DNA of 47,809 nucleotides. It comes from Anaeroplasmataceae bacterium. Lineage in GTDB: Bacteria; Bacillota_I; Bacilli_A; Acholeplasmatales; Anaeroplasmataceae. A program made the position numbers and the translations under genes. Below, piece after piece: positions 24,074 through 33,726 of this stretch. A model generated the notes under the pieces. The model was not told the DNA's origin. It saw nothing but the letters and a program-made list of their open reading frames with translations, and ran no database searches. The stretch is taken from the NCBI GenBank assembly GCA_029067355.1, contig JAIEEQ010000076.1, positions 1-47,809 of the forward strand, in the 5' to 3' direction. Numbering within the stretch: the first letter of the stretch is position 1; each line of letters starts with the position of its first letter.

Positions 24074-25087
24074 ATGTTAACGGATCGTCAAAAATTAATC
24101 TTAAAAGCAATTATTGAGGATTACGTTAGTAGCAATGAGCCTGTTGGATCTAAATCCTTAACAGAAAAGCCCTATTTGGATTTTTCATCAGCTACTATAC
24201 GCTATGATATGCAGGATTTAGAGGAAAAGGGTTATTTGGAAAAGACCCATACCTCTTCAGGAAGAATTCCTTCTGAAATAGGCTATCGGTATTATGTTGA
24301 TCATCTCATTATTAGGGATGAAACAGTTCTTGAGTATTTTAAATATTTGGATGAAATTTTTGATAATAAGCATCTTGTAAAAGAGGACGCTTTAAAAAAG
24401 ATTGCAGATTTTTTAAGTGAGCTTACAGGCTACTATTCCATTATATTGGGATCTAGTGCTGATTTTGCAAAGGTAATGAAAATGGAAATTGTTCCTCTTT
24501 CTAATAAAGAAGCTGTTATGCTGATAGTAACAAATACAGGGCAAGTCCAATCCCAGAAAATTACAATCCCAGATGGCTATAATCAAGATGATTTATTAAA
24601 GATTATTCAAATGTTTGATAATGCGATGTATGATCATTCTGTATTTGAGATTAGAGAGATTCTTTCTAAGGAAGCAGCTAAGCCAAGGATTCGGCAAATG
24701 GTTGATTTCAGAGATGATATTTTAAATTTTATGATTAAAGGCTTTTCCAGATTCTTAAATACTGAAACATATGATTCTGGACTTTCTCGTTTATTTAATC
24801 AGCCAGAATTTCAGGATTATCAAATTATGCAGAAAATTCTTAAGGCAATTGATGATGAGGCTATCATTGATTTTGCTCAAAGCTCTGCTGGAAACTTGAA
24901 AATCCATATTGGAAAAGAAAATTCCCACGGACTTGAAAGTTGCTCAATAGTTACAGTTCCTTACTATATTGATGATAATGAGTATGGAACAATCATTTTA
25001 GTAGGGCCTACTCGTATGAATTATCGAGGAGTTGTTCCACTTTTAGAATATGTGGCTAAAAGTATGCCAAAATTATATAATAGGTAG
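24074..25087 (+). CDS. hrcA: Heat-inducible transcriptional repressor HrcA
   Basis: 337-residue repressor that binds CIRCE operators and shuts off chaperone genes in unstressed cells. The N-terminal winged helix begins LTDRQKLILKAIIEDYVSSNEPVGSKSL, with the SSATIRYDMQDLEEKGYLEKTHTSSGRIPSEIGYRYYVDHL block that is a family signature; the C-terminal part is GAF-like. ATG 24074 with TTGAGGTGA upstream. First gene of the operon, behind two CIRCE-like sites, so autoregulation is clear. HrcA activity is normally modulated by GroEL; groES/groEL are not in the window. Confidence 0.96.
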   Translation: MLTDRQKLILKAIIEDYVSSNEPVGSKSLTEKPYLDFSSATIRYDMQDLEEKGYLEKTHTSSGRIPSEIGYRYYVDHLIIRDETVLEYFKYLDEIFDNKHLVKEDALKKIADFLSELTGYYSIILGSSADFAKVMKMEIVPLSNKEAVMLIVTNTGQVQSQKITIPDGYNQDDLLKIIQMFDNAMYDHSVFEIREILSKEAAKPRIRQMVDFRDDILNFMIKGFSRFLNTETYDSGLSRLFNQPEFQDYQIMQKILKAIDDEAIIDFAQSSAGNLKIHIGKENSHGLESCSIVTVPYYIDDNEYGTIILVGPTRMNYRGVVPLLEYVAKSMPKLYNR

Positions 25088-25090
25088 GTA

Positions 25091-25693
25091 ATGAAATTGA
25101 CTGAAGAAATTAAAGAAGAAGTAAAAGAAAAAACAGAAGAAGAGCTTAAGAAAGCTAAAGAGGAATCTTCTAAGGAAGAAAGTAAAATCAAGAAGGAGAA
25201 AAAGGATAAGTATAAGGAGCAGATAGGTAAGCTTGAGGCAGAACTTAAGGACCAGCATAATGAGTATCTGAAGGTTTTTGCAGAGATGGAAAATACAAAG
25301 CGAAGACTTAAGGAAGAGGCAATTAAGGATAGAAAATATGCTTCTCAGAAGGTTATTGGAGAATTGATTAATCCAATTGATATGCTCTGTAAGATTGTAT
25401 CTTCTCCAGCACCAACCCCCGAAATAGCTAATTATTTGATTGGTTTTCAGATGATAACAAATCAATTAATGGATATTTTAAAGGCTGAGGGTCTAACTGA
25501 GATAGAAGCATTGCATAAGGAATTTGATCCAAATCTTATGCAGGCAATGTCTACTGAATCCATAGAGGATGTAGAGGACAATATGGTAACCAAGGTAATG
25601 CAAACGGGTTATATGTATAAGGATCGCATTTTACGACCTGCAATGGTTGTAGTAAATAAAAAAAATAATGAGGAGAAACAGGAGGAAAAGTAA
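25091..25693 (+). CDS. grpE: Nucleotide exchange factor GrpE
   Basis: 200-residue co-chaperone that releases ADP from DnaK. The first ~60 residues are extremely rich in Lys and Glu, followed by a coiled-coil ([30 protein letters not shown]) and the C-terminal beta domain with [16 protein letters not shown] and [16 protein letters not shown], all typical of GrpE. Starts 3 bases after hrcA, ribosome site within its end (AGGTAGGTA). Placed between hrcA and dnaK as in most Gram-positive bacteria. Confidence 0.95.
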   Translation: MKLTEEIKEEVKEKTEEELKKAKEESSKEESKIKKEKKDKYKEQIGKLEAELKDQHNEYLKVFAEMENTKRRLKEEAIKDRKYASQKVIGELINPIDMLCKIVSSPAPTPEIANYLIGFQMITNQLMDILKAEGLTEIEALHKEFDPNLMQAMSTESIEDVEDNMVTKVMQTGYMYKDRILRPAMVVVNKKNNEEKQEEK

Positions 25694-25695
25694 TT

Positions 25696-27513
25696 ATGTC
25701 AAATAAGGTTATTGGTATCGATTTAGGTACAACAAATTCATGTGTAAGTGTTATGGAGGCTGGAGAGGCTAAGGTTATTACAAATGCTGAGGGTGTAAGA
25801 ACTACACCATCTGTTGTAGCCTTCAAGGGAGAAGAAATTCAGGTTGGAGATGTCGCAAAGCGTCAGGCGATTACAAATCCAAATACAGTAAGCTCTATTA
25901 AGCGTCATATGGGTGATTCTAGCTATCGTGTGGATATTAATGGGAAAAAATATACACCACAGGAAATTTCAGCTATGGTTCTTCAAAATTTAAAGAAGAC
26001 AGCAGAAAGCTATTTAGGAGAAACAGTAGATAAGGCTGTAATCACAGTTCCAGCATATTTTAATGACTCTCAGCGTCAAGCTACAAAGGATGCAGGTAAG
26101 ATTGCAGGTTTAGAGGTTTTACGTATCATCAATGAGCCAACTGCTGCTGCACTTGCATATGGTATTGATAAAACAGATAAGGAACAGACCGTTTTAGTAT
26201 TTGATCTTGGTGGTGGTACATTTGACGTTTCTATTTTATCCTTAGCTGATGGAACCTTTGAGGTTTTAGCAACAGCTGGTGATAATGTATTAGGTGGAGA
26301 TGATTTTGATAAGGCTGTTATGGATTGGCTAGTTGCTGAGTTCAAGAGTGAAAGTGGTGTTGATTTAAATCAGGATAAAATGGCTTTACAGCGTTTAAAG
26401 GATGCTGCTGAAAAAGCAAAGAAGGATTTATCAGGAGTTACCTCAGTAGAGATTAGCTTACCATTTATTTCTATGGGAGCTGCTGGACCTCTTCATTTGA
26501 ACAGAACGTTATCAAGAACAAAATTTAATGAATTAACTGCTCATTTAGTAGAGCGTTGCTTAGGACCAGTACGTAGAGCATTAAAGGATGCAAAGCTTAC
26601 GGCAAAGGATTTAGACCAGGTATTATTAGTTGGTGGTTCTACTCGTATTCCAGCTGTTCAAGATTTAGTTAAAAAGGAATTAGGAAAAGAGCCAAATAAG
26701 AGTGTTAACCCAGATGAGGTTGTTGCGATGGGGGCAGCCATTCAGGGTGGAGTTTTAACGGGTGATGTTAAGGATGTATTATTACTTGATGTTACACCAC
26801 TTTCCTTAGGAATCGAAACTTTAGGTGGAGTATTTACAAAGCTTATTGAAAGAAATACTACAATTCCATGCTCTAAGAGTCAGGTATTCTCCACTGCGGC
26901 TGACAATCAGCCTGCTGTTGATATTCATGTTTTACAAGGTGAAAGACCAATGGCTGCTGATAATAAAACCTTAGGACGTTTCCAATTAGGAGATATTCCT
27001 GCTGCACCACGTGGTGTTCCACAGATTGAGGTTAAATTTGATATTGATGCAAATGGTATCGTTAATGTTTCAGCAAAGAACTTAGGTACTGGCAAGGAAC
27101 AAAAGATTACCATTCAGGGAGGCTCTGGTTTATCTGATGCAGAAATTGAAAGAATGGTAAAAGAAGCAGAAGAAAATGCAGATGCAGATAAGAAGCGTAA
27201 GGAAGAGGCTGATTTAATCAATGAAGCAAATCAGTTGATTTTCCAAACAAAGAAAGCTTTAAATGATCTTCAAAATGTTGATCCTACGGAAAAGGAAAAT
27301 GCAGAAAAATTATGTGATGACCTACAAAAGGCATTAGACAAGAATGATATGGCTGATATTAAAGAAAAGAAAGAAGCCTTAGAGAAGGTTGCACAGGATA
27401 TTGCTGTAAAGGCTTATCAGCAAACTCAGGGTCAGCCACAGCCAGAGGACCACACAGAGGAAAATTCTAAGAAGGACAATACAGTAGACGCTGATTTCTC
27501 TGATGTACAATAA
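25696..27513 (+). CDS. dnaK: Molecular chaperone DnaK (Hsp70)
   Basis: 605-residue ATP-dependent chaperone. The nucleotide-binding domain has [14 protein letters not shown] (start), [13 protein letters not shown] and [11 protein letters not shown]; the linker [12 protein letters not shown] precedes the substrate-binding domain; the lid ends in [12 protein letters not shown], a variant of the common EEVDADF tail. The nucleotide-binding domain lacks the insert found in Gram-negative DnaK, consistent with a Gram-positive origin. ATG 25696 two bases after grpE, with AGGAGG at the grpE end. Followed by a hairpin and dnaJ. Confidence 0.97.
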   Translation: MSNKVIGIDLGTTNSCVSVMEAGEAKVITNAEGVRTTPSVVAFKGEEIQVGDVAKRQAITNPNTVSSIKRHMGDSSYRVDINGKKYTPQEISAMVLQNLKKTAESYLGETVDKAVITVPAYFNDSQRQATKDAGKIAGLEVLRIINEPTAAALAYGIDKTDKEQTVLVFDLGGGTFDVSILSLADGTFEVLATAGDNVLGGDDFDKAVMDWLVAEFKSESGVDLNQDKMALQRLKDAAEKAKKDLSGVTSVEISLPFISMGAAGPLHLNRTLSRTKFNELTAHLVERCLGPVRRALKDAKLTAKDLDQVLLVGGSTRIPAVQDLVKKELGKEPNKSVNPDEVVAMGAAIQGGVLTGDVKDVLLLDVTPLSLGIETLGGVFTKLIERNTTIPCSKSQVFSTAADNQPAVDIHVLQGERPMAADNKTLGRFQLGDIPAAPRGVPQIEVKFDIDANGIVNVSAKNLGTGKEQKITIQGGSGLSDAEIERMVKEAEENADADKKRKEEADLINEANQLIFQTKKALNDLQNVDPTEKENAEKLCDDLQKALDKNDMADIKEKKEALEKVAQDIAVKAYQQTQGQPQPEDHTEENSKKDNTVDADFSDVQ

Positions 27514-27531
27514 TAGAAATATAGAATTTAG

Positions 27532-27553
27532 GAAGGGACCTTTTGGCCCCTTC
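27532..27553 (+). other. Intergenic hairpin between dnaK and dnaJ
   Basis: GAAGGGACC-TTTT-GGCCCCTTC stem with one mismatch and no T-run, so not a terminator. It may protect the dnaK mRNA or mark a processing site. Confidence 0.5.
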
Positions 27554-27572
27554 ATGCTTATGAGGTGAGCAA

Positions 27573-28694
27573 ATGGCTAAGAGAGATTATTATGAGGTGC
27601 TAGGACTATCAAAAGGGGCTAGTCAGGAGGAAATTAAAAAAGCCTATCGACAGCTTGCAAAAAAATATCATCCTGATATTAATAAGGAACCTGGTGCAGA
27701 AGAAAAATTTAAAGAAATAAATGAAGCGTATGATACGCTTTCTGATGAGCAAAAAAAGGCTCGCTATGATCAATTTGGATTTGATGATCCAATGGGTGGT
27801 GCAGGAGCTAGTGGCTTTGGTGGATTCGGTGGAGGCTTTAGTGGCTTTGGCGGATTTGAAGATATTTTTTCCTCCTTTTTTGGTGGAGGCTCAAGAGCAC
27901 AACAGAATGGACCTAAGCAAGGGCAGGATGTTGAAAAAACAATGGTCATTAGCTTTGAGGATGCAGTATATGGTTGTAAAAAGAAAATTCGTTTGACCGT
28001 AGATGATGAGTGTACCTCCTGTGGTGGAACTGGTGCTTATTCTAAAAGTGATATCAAAACTTGTCCAAAGTGTAAGGGACAAGGAAGAGTATTTGTTCGT
28101 CAACAGACCATTTTTGGTCAGTCTACGGTTCAAACAACCTGCTCTGAATGTGGAGGTTCAGGAAAGATTGTAACAAAGAAATGTGATGCTTGTGGCGGAA
28201 AAGGAAGAATTAGAAGAACTAAGGATGTAGAGGTAAATATTCCAGCAGGTATAGATACAGGAATGACTTTGCGTATGGCAGGTTGTGGAGAGGCTGGAAT
28301 AAATGGGGGATCTCCAGGAGATTTATACATTAATTTTACGGTTACTCCTCACAAGAATTTTATTCGTGAAGGGTCTGATATTATTTTAAATATTCCTATT
28401 AGCTTTACACAAGCTGCTCTAGGAGATTCTATTGAAATTCCTACCATTGATTCTCCAGTAATGTTGAAAATTCCTGCGGGGACTCAGTCTGAAACCCGCT
28501 TCCGTCTTCGTGGAAAAGGAACAAAAAATCCAAAATCCTCTTCCTCATCACGTGGTGATCAATTTGTAATTGTCCATGTGGAGACACCAACGAATTTGAC
28601 ACCAGAGGAGAAGGATTTACTAACAAAGTTAGGAAATGTCGAAAAAAAGGAAAAAAAATCTCCTTGGGAAAGGTTTAAAAATTTATTTCAATAA
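27573..28694 (+). CDS. dnaJ: Chaperone protein DnaJ (Hsp40)
   Basis: 373-residue co-chaperone that stimulates the DnaK ATPase. J domain (residues ~4-70) with the HPD motif in KYHPDINK; a Gly/Phe-rich segment (~75-110); a zinc domain with four CxxCxGxG repeats ([32 protein letters not shown]); and C-terminal beta domains ([22 protein letters not shown]). All parts of a class I DnaJ are present. TGAGGTGA ribosome site before ATG 27573. Last gene of the operon. Confidence 0.97.
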   Translation: MAKRDYYEVLGLSKGASQEEIKKAYRQLAKKYHPDINKEPGAEEKFKEINEAYDTLSDEQKKARYDQFGFDDPMGGAGASGFGGFGGGFSGFGGFEDIFSSFFGGGSRAQQNGPKQGQDVEKTMVISFEDAVYGCKKKIRLTVDDECTSCGGTGAYSKSDIKTCPKCKGQGRVFVRQQTIFGQSTVQTTCSECGGSGKIVTKKCDACGGKGRIRRTKDVEVNIPAGIDTGMTLRMAGCGEAGINGGSPGDLYINFTVTPHKNFIREGSDIILNIPISFTQAALGDSIEIPTIDSPVMLKIPAGTQSETRFRLRGKGTKNPKSSSSSRGDQFVIVHVETPTNLTPEEKDLLTKLGNVEKKEKKSPWERFKNLFQ

Positions 28695-28703
28695 AAAAGA
28701 AAT

Positions 28704-28733
28704 GGGTAAATTTGATTTTGCCCTTTTTCTTTT
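28704..28733 (+). terminator. Terminator of the heat-shock operon
   Basis: GGGTAAA / TTTGCCC core, flanked by complementary A- and T-rich arms. Confidence 0.7.
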
Positions 28734-28743
28734 GTAAGAAATC

Positions 28744-28772
28744 TTGATAAACTAGAATAAAATTGATATAAT
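28744..28772 (+). promoter_or_regulatory. Promoter upstream of small membrane protein-rsmE-mtaB
   Basis: TTGATA (28744-28749), 17 bp, TATAAT (28767-28772) with TGA extension. Confidence 0.75.
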
Positions 28773-28802
28773 TTATTTGATATTTGCTTGGAGGTAGATA
28801 CA

Positions 28803-29363
28803 ATGAAGGAATTTGAAAAATTATTATTTGAGGATACGAAAAGAAGAGAAACACAAAAGGCTTTAACTGAAATAAAGTTAGGTCTTTTTGAACAAAGGGA
28901 AGAAGAAACTTTTGATTATTCTTTATACACTAAAATGACCTATTCTAAAAAGTATAAGGGACTTTATGACTTATATCAGAATAATGAAACCTTTGAACTT
29001 GTTATGGTATGCCCTCTAGTAGAAAATAATAAAGGGGATTTTAACGAACGTAAGGATTTAACTCCTTATGCTTATGATGTTCTTTATTTAGATTATTTAG
29101 ATGATGAGGCTTATGCTTTAGTTAAGCAGGCAGCTGTTCATGAAAAAAGCAGATTTATTGATGTGTTTTATTATAGCTCAATTGTAGTCTATTTTGTGTT
29201 CTTGGCACTAACCATAGGAGCAACAGCATATGTTTCTTCAACTATGGCTAATGGATTTGAAAATTCATTGATGCTATGTGGTGCTTTATGGGGCTCTTTA
29301 GTTCTATTTACTGCTTTATTACCTATTTTATTGATTCAATATCGCAAATTTAAGGCACAGTAA
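28803..29363 (+). CDS. Small membrane protein of unknown function
   Basis: 186-residue protein. The first ~115 residues are soluble and charged (starting MKEFEKLLFEDTKRRE), followed by two membrane helices (about 120-145, YYSSIVVYFVFLALTIGATA; and about 155-180, LMLCGALWGSLVLFTALLPILL) and a short basic tail. ATG 28803 is chosen since GGAGG lies 8 bases upstream; the TTG at 28788 overlaps that site. It is first in a unit with rsmE and mtaB, with one base to rsmE, so it is co-translated with two RNA-modification genes. I do not recognise a family. Confidence 0.7.
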   Translation: MKEFEKLLFEDTKRRETQKALTEIKLGLFEQREEETFDYSLYTKMTYSKKYKGLYDLYQNNETFELVMVCPLVENNKGDFNERKDLTPYAYDVLYLDYLDDEAYALVKQAAVHEKSRFIDVFYYSSIVVYFVFLALTIGATAYVSSTMANGFENSLMLCGALWGSLVLFTALLPILLIQYRKFKAQ

Positions 29364-29364
29364 G

Positions 29365-30102
29365 ATGCAGAAGTTTTTTATTTCTTTAGAAGAATTTGAA
29401 GCTTTGAGTCTTCCTAAGGATGTCACTTATCAAATCAAAAATGTGTTGAGAGGCCAAGTATCAGATCAGTTTTTGCTTGGGGTAGAGCCTAAGACTTATT
29501 TAGCTGAGATAACAGAAATTGGAAATAAGGAGATAAAATTTCGAGTTGTTAAGGAAATGGCTGGCAATTTTGAATTGCCAGTCTTTGTGTCTTTATTTCA
29601 AGGCTATCCAAAGGGGGATAAGCTTGAATCTATTATCAAATATGGAACACAGCTTGGTATTTCTGAAATTCATCCTACTTTGATGACAAGATCTGTTTTT
29701 AAGCTAGATCCTCAAAAAAAAGAAAATAAGCTGGAACGTTTAAATAAAATTGCTAAGGAAGCTGCTGAGCAATCCTTTAGAAATATTGTTCCAAGAGTTA
29801 AGGACATAGAAAATTTAAAGAACATTGATTTTAAAGAATATTCTATAAAATTACTTTGTTATGAGGAAAGTGCAAAAAAGGGAGAAGAATCTGCATTTAA
29901 AAAAGCAATTCAAGGATTATCTTTCAATGATAGAATTGCTGTTGTTGTTGGACCTGAGGGAGGAATAACTCCAGAGGAGGCTTGTTATCTAGAAAGTCAG
30001 GGCTTCGTTAAAGTAGGATTAGGACCACGAATTATGCGCACAGAAACAGTAATTTATTATATACTTTCAGCAATAAGCTATGAATGGGAATTAGGAAGAT
30101 GA
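29365..30102 (+). CDS. rsmE: 16S rRNA (uracil1498-N3)-methyltransferase RsmE
   Basis: 245-residue SPOUT-fold methyltransferase that modifies U1498 of 16S rRNA. The knot motifs VVGPEGGITPEEA (residues ~192-204) and LGPRIMRTETV near the end are diagnostic; the N-terminal PUA-like part contains a short YQIKNVLRGQVSD segment. Ends in TGA overlapping the start of mtaB by four bases (ATGA). In B. subtilis the homologous yqeU and yqeV lie downstream of dnaJ; that order is kept here, with one extra small gene between. Confidence 0.93.
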   Translation: MQKFFISLEEFEALSLPKDVTYQIKNVLRGQVSDQFLLGVEPKTYLAEITEIGNKEIKFRVVKEMAGNFELPVFVSLFQGYPKGDKLESIIKYGTQLGISEIHPTLMTRSVFKLDPQKKENKLERLNKIAKEAAEQSFRNIVPRVKDIENLKNIDFKEYSIKLLCYEESAKKGEESAFKKAIQGLSFNDRIAVVVGPEGGITPEEACYLESQGFVKVGLGPRIMRTETVIYYILSAISYEWELGR

Positions 30103-31388
30103 AGAAAATAGGATTTATTACATTAGGGTGTAAAGTAAATATTTATGAATCTAATGCATTAAAAAATGAATTGATGAAAAGAGGCTTCCTTGTGGGAGAG
30201 CCAACTGAGGCTTGTGATGCCTATATAATTAATACCTGTTCTGTAACAAATATGGCAGATGCCAAAAGTAGAAAAATGATTCATCGTGTGGCTAAGCTAA
30301 ATCCAAATGCTATCATATGTGTTATGGGATGTTATAGTCAAACGAATCCTGAAGCTATGAATCTTGAAGAGATTGATATTCTTGTTGGAAATGGAAATAA
30401 GCTTGAGCTTATTTCTATGCTAGAGGAAAAATTACTTGATCGTTCCATTCAAAAACAAGTTAAGCTGCTAGATATCTTGAATTATAAAGAGTATGAGCCT
30501 CTTGAGGTTACAACCTATGATCATACAAGAGCCTTTGTGAAAATAGAAGATGGATGTGAGAATTTTTGTACCTATTGCATTATTCCATTTGCTAGAGGTC
30601 CTGTACGGTCAAAGCCAATAGATGAAGTGATTATGGAAATCTCACGTATTGTCCAAGAAGGCTATTTAGAGGTTGTACTTGCTGGAATTCATACAGGAAG
30701 GTATGAAGATCATGGGAAGCATTTATCTGATTTGGTAGAGCGTATTTTAAAAGAGGTTCCAGGGTTAGAGAGGTTGCGACTTTCTTCCATAGAAATTAAT
30801 GAAGTGGATGATCATTTTATTAAGCTTATGAAGAATTCTAGGGTACTGGCTGACCATCTTCATTTGCCCCTTCAAGCAGGAAGCAACCTTGTATTAGAAA
30901 AGATGGAACGAAGATATGATTTAGATTTTTTTGAACAAAAGGTTGAAAAAATAAGACAGGCTCGTCCAGACATTTCTCTTACTACGGATGTTATTGTTGG
31001 CTTTCCTTATGAGACAGATACGGAATTTGAATCCTCCATACAATTCATTAAAAAAATAAAATTCAGCAAGCTTCATGTTTTTCCATACTCAATGAGAAGA
31101 GGAACCAAAGCAGCTACCTTTCCACAGATTCAGGATGGAATCAAAAAAGAACGAGCAACAAGACTTCTATCATTATCAAAGGAGCTAGAGGCAGACTATG
31201 CAAAGCAATTCCTTGGGAAAATTGTAGAGGTTATTGTAGAACAAAGTATATCTGCTGAGCTTATGATGGGACATACCAGTAATTATTTGCAGGTGTATCT
31301 TCCTATAAACGAACAACTTTTAAGAAAGAAAATTTCAGTTCGCATTGAGCGTATTGAGAAAGAAAAGATATTTGGAAGAGTCATTTAA
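30099..31388 (+). CDS. mtaB: tRNA (N6-threonylcarbamoyladenosine37-C2)-methylthiotransferase MtaB
   Basis: 429-residue radical-SAM methylthiotransferase that makes ms2t6A37 in tRNAs reading ANN codons. N-terminal UPF0004 domain with the first cluster cysteines (LGCKVN, NTCSVTN, CVMGCYSQ), radical SAM motif CENFCTYC at about residue 153, and a C-terminal TRAM domain (FLGKIVEVIVEQ). ATG 30099 overlaps the rsmE stop; the upstream GTG at 30084 is unlikely as it lacks a ribosome site. Homologue of B. subtilis YqeV, in the same place behind dnaJ and rsmE. Confidence 0.93.
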   Translation: MKKIGFITLGCKVNIYESNALKNELMKRGFLVGEPTEACDAYIINTCSVTNMADAKSRKMIHRVAKLNPNAIICVMGCYSQTNPEAMNLEEIDILVGNGNKLELISMLEEKLLDRSIQKQVKLLDILNYKEYEPLEVTTYDHTRAFVKIEDGCENFCTYCIIPFARGPVRSKPIDEVIMEISRIVQEGYLEVVLAGIHTGRYEDHGKHLSDLVERILKEVPGLERLRLSSIEINEVDDHFIKLMKNSRVLADHLHLPLQAGSNLVLEKMERRYDLDFFEQKVEKIRQARPDISLTTDVIVGFPYETDTEFESSIQFIKKIKFSKLHVFPYSMRRGTKAATFPQIQDGIKKERATRLLSLSKELEADYAKQFLGKIVEVIVEQSISAELMMGHTSNYLQVYLPINEQLLRKKISVRIERIEKEKIFGRVI

Positions 31389-31461
31389 TGGGTGAAAATG
31401 ATACATTTTTATTTGAATTTTATCTTTTTTACAACATAGCTTGAATTTTTATAAAAAATTC

Positions 31462-31490
31462 TTTACATTTGACATGAGTTTATGTATAAT
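31462..31490 (+). promoter_or_regulatory. Promoter of rpsU
   Basis: TTTACA (31462-31467), 17 bp, TATAAT (31485-31490). A second -35-like TTGACA (31469-31474) could work with a shifted -10 (TATTAT 31490-31495). Confidence 0.6.
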
Positions 31491-31525
31491 ATTATAGGAA
31501 TTCGTCCTTGGAAGGAGGCTTAGTC

Positions 31526-31699
31526 ATGCCAAAAACTGTTGTACGTGAAAAAGAAAGCATCGAAGATGCATTACGTAGATTTAAAAGAGATGTTTCTAGA
31601 TCTGGTAACCTTCAAGAGGCGAAAAAGCGTCAATATTATTTAAAACCTAGTGATGTTCGCAAGCAAAAACGTCAAGAGGCACGCAAGAAGTACAAGTAA
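31526..31699 (+). CDS. rpsU: 30S ribosomal protein S21
   Basis: 57-residue small-subunit protein: [22 protein letters not shown] at the start and a very basic tail ([18 protein letters not shown]). ATG 31526 follows AAGGAGG. It is in the usual position near the dnaJ-rsmE-mtaB group of Gram-positive bacteria. Own promoter and terminator. Confidence 0.96.
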   Translation: MPKTVVREKESIEDALRRFKRDVSRSGNLQEAKKRQYYLKPSDVRKQKRQEARKKYK

Positions 31700-31700
31700 G

Positions 31701-31730
31701 AAAAGGGGCATTTTTGCCCTTTTATTTTTT
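31701..31730 (+). terminator. Terminator of rpsU
   Basis: AAAAGGGGCA / TGCCCTTTT stem followed by a T-rich run. Confidence 0.8.
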
Positions 31731-31749
31731 AAACGAAAGGAAAAGTAAG

Positions 31750-32466
31750 ATGAAAAAAATTTTTATGATGGGCGACTCAACAATGAAATATAATAATATT
31801 TATACTTATCCACAGGTTGGATGGGGACAGGTATTACATCTTTTTGCAAAAAATGATTGTTTGATTGAGGACCATGCAGAGAATGGAAGAAGTACCAAAA
31901 GCTTTTTAGAGGAAGGCAGATTTGATTGTATTCTTCGTCGCTTACAGCCTGGAGATTATGTGATTTGTCAATTTGGACATAATGATGAAAAAATACAGGA
32001 TCCAACTCGTTATACAAAACCTTATGGCTCCTATCAAGCCAATCTCAAGCTTTATGCGGATGAAGTAGAAAAAAAAGGTGGACATATTGTCTTTTCAACC
32101 TCAATTACAAGGCATAAGTTTGAAAATGGAGTATGTGTGAATTCTCATCAGGAGTACCCTGCTGCAATGCTTGAGTTTGCTCAAAAGAATGGATATACCT
32201 GTATTGATTTGAATCAACTGACTATGGAACTATATACAAAACTTGGAGAAGAAGCATCAAAAAAATTTCATATGATTTTTCCAGCAGGTACCTATGCATG
32301 TCATCCAGAAGCTAAGGAAGACCATTCTCACCTAGTTATGGAGGGAGCCCTTATGGTTGCAGAACTCTTTGTTCGTGCTTTGGCACAGACTAAGGATCCT
32401 ATCAATGAATGCTTTCTTGATTTGACAACAAAGGATCCTATTGATGAAAAAATGTTAATGGATTAG
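31750..32466 (+). CDS. SGNH/GDSL esterase (rhamnogalacturonan acetylesterase-like)
   Basis: 238-residue hydrolase without signal peptide, so cytoplasmic. The catalytic blocks of SGNH esterases are all seen: GDST with the nucleophile Ser near residue 9, the ENGRSTKSF block, FGHNDEK with the Asn, and DHSHL near residue 200 with the Asp/His pair. The nearest family is rhamnogalacturonan acetylesterase, which removes acetyl groups from pectin oligosaccharides; other carbohydrate esters are possible. AAAGGAAAA ribosome site before ATG 31750. Single gene; no sugar-degradation genes are near. Confidence 0.85.
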   Translation: MKKIFMMGDSTMKYNNIYTYPQVGWGQVLHLFAKNDCLIEDHAENGRSTKSFLEEGRFDCILRRLQPGDYVICQFGHNDEKIQDPTRYTKPYGSYQANLKLYADEVEKKGGHIVFSTSITRHKFENGVCVNSHQEYPAAMLEFAQKNGYTCIDLNQLTMELYTKLGEEASKKFHMIFPAGTYACHPEAKEDHSHLVMEGALMVAELFVRALAQTKDPINECFLDLTTKDPIDEKMLMD

Positions 32467-32492
32467 CACTATGATTTTTCATAGTGTTTTTT
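32467..32492 (+). terminator. Terminator after the esterase gene
   Basis: CACTATGA-TTTT-TCATAGTG stem followed by T-run; the hairpin also covers the end of the converging ftsW frame. Confidence 0.75.
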
Positions 32493-33629
32493 CTTTTTTC
32501 TTTTCCATGGAAGTCTAGGCTCCCAAGGAGCATAAAAGGAAAGATCCTTTTTTGATGTCTTTAGTACATTATAAATAATACCCATCATAAACATAGATAT
32601 AACAAGACTTGAACCTCCATAGGAAACAAAGGGTAAAGTAACTCCTGTAACAGGGATTAGTCCAATAACAACAGCTATATTGATAAAGACCTGAATCATA
32701 AGGAGTGAGGTAAAGCCAAAGACAAGATATCCAGCAAAGGTATCCTTTGTAGATCTTGCAAGCTTATATCCTATAAAGATAAGCACTCCAAATAATCCAA
32801 TCAGTATAATTCCTCCAAAAATCCCTAATTCCTCAACAATAATGGCAAAAATAAAATCATTTCCTGGTTCTGGAAGATAGAAGTATTTTTGTTTAGATTT
32901 AAATAGACCATATCCAAATAAAGAGGCAGGAGATATAGCATATAAGGACTGAATGATTTGAAATCCACTTCCAAGGGGATCCTTCCATGGATCCATAAAG
33001 GAGATAATTCGTTCTAAACGATAAGGTGCGGCTAGAATCATCAAGGTTAATCCTGTTCCTGCTGCTAAAAGCCCTATTAGAATATTCTTTAATTGAAATT
33101 CACCAATAAAAAGAAGAAAGACAATACTTGCTACCATAATTAGACCGCTTCCAAAATCTGGTTGTAAAAGAATTAGTCCAAAAATTATACCTACAAATAG
33201 CATATAAAAATAGAAATAGCGATTCTTCTTAAGAATTCCATAATTTTTAGATAAAAACTTAGCTGTAAAAATGATTAATCCAAGCTTCATAAATTCCGCA
33301 GGCTGAATGGAAAAGTCCCCAATTCCAATCCAAGATCTGGCTCCTCCACGAACAATCCCTATTCCAGGGATTAATACAAGGATTAGAAGGAGTAAGCAAG
33401 CAAAAAAAATCTTGTTGGCATGCTTAAGCCAAAAGGTGTAAGGTATTTTAGCAGCTATGATATAGCCAAAAAGTCCTACCCCAAAAAACAAGGCCTGTCG
33501 TAGAAGATAGTAATATGGGTTTCCTGTCTTGTATTCTGCCCAGATGCTTGAAGCAGAATATATCATTACAAGTCCTAATCCAATGATTGTAAAAAGGATA
33601 CAGTTGTATAAAAGTAGGTATTTTTTCAT
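32469..33629 (-). CDS. ftsW: FtsW/RodA/SpoVE family lipid II polymerase
   Basis: 386-residue SEDS protein with about ten membrane helices, which polymerises lipid II into glycan strands at the septum together with a class B PBP. Family signs: GLGLVMIYSAS near the start, QPAEFMKLGLI, LLQPDFGSG, GFQIIQSLYAISP, YFYLPEPGNDFIFAIIVEELG and the final GVTLPFVSYGGSSLV. The QSLYAI...YFYLPEP pattern is closer to FtsW/SpoVE than to RodA. The open frame runs further up to 33713, but ATG 33629 with GGTGAT upstream is the right start. Division (FtsW) and sporulation (SpoVE) roles cannot be separated. Divergent from the Fur-family gene. Confidence 0.9.
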   Translation of the reverse strand: MKKYLLLYNCILFTIIGLGLVMIYSASSIWAEYKTGNPYYYLLRQALFFGVGLFGYIIAAKIPYTFWLKHANKIFFACLLLLILVLIPGIGIVRGGARSWIGIGDFSIQPAEFMKLGLIIFTAKFLSKNYGILKKNRYFYFYMLFVGIIFGLILLQPDFGSGLIMVASIVFLLFIGEFQLKNILIGLLAAGTGLTLMILAAPYRLERIISFMDPWKDPLGSGFQIIQSLYAISPASLFGYGLFKSKQKYFYLPEPGNDFIFAIIVEELGIFGGIILIGLFGVLIFIGYKLARSTKDTFAGYLVFGFTSLLMIQVFINIAVVIGLIPVTGVTLPFVSYGGSSLVISMFMMGIIYNVLKTSKKDLSFYAPWEPRLPWKRKKKKHYEKS

Positions 33630-33660
33630 AGCATCACCAAAAAATTTTATGCTGAAAGTA

Positions 33661-33688
33661 TTGAATTTATTAGAAAAAGAAGTATAAT
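33661..33688 (+). promoter_or_regulatory. Promoter of the Fur-family regulator operon
   Basis: TTGAAT (33661-33666), 16 bp, TATAAT (33683-33688). Confidence 0.65.
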
Positions 33689-33696
33689 AATAACAA

Positions 33697-33713
33697 TTGC
33701 GAATGAGTCGCAA
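33697..33713 (+). promoter_or_regulatory. Fur/Zur-type palindrome at the transcription start
   Basis: TTGCGA-ATGAG-TCGCAA, perfect 6-bp arms with partly symmetric flanks, beginning 9 bases after the -10 and ending just before the ribosome site of the Fur-family gene. Position fits autorepression. Confidence 0.65.
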
Positions 33714-33726
33714 ATTGAGGTGGAAG

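Noticed and set aside
25073-25465. 130-codon open frame on the minus strand opposite hrcA/grpE
   Set aside because: Shadow of the Lys/Glu-rich grpE N terminus (poly-Phe/Leu product), no ribosome site.
31443-31461. GAATTTTT-ATA-AAAAATTC hairpin as mtaB terminator
   Set aside because: Only A-T pairs apart from the ends and no T-run; it lies within an AT-rich promoter region.
31469-31490. TTGACA as -35 of rpsU with TATAAT at 31485
   Set aside because: The spacer would be only 10 bp; TTTACA at 31462 gives 17 bp.
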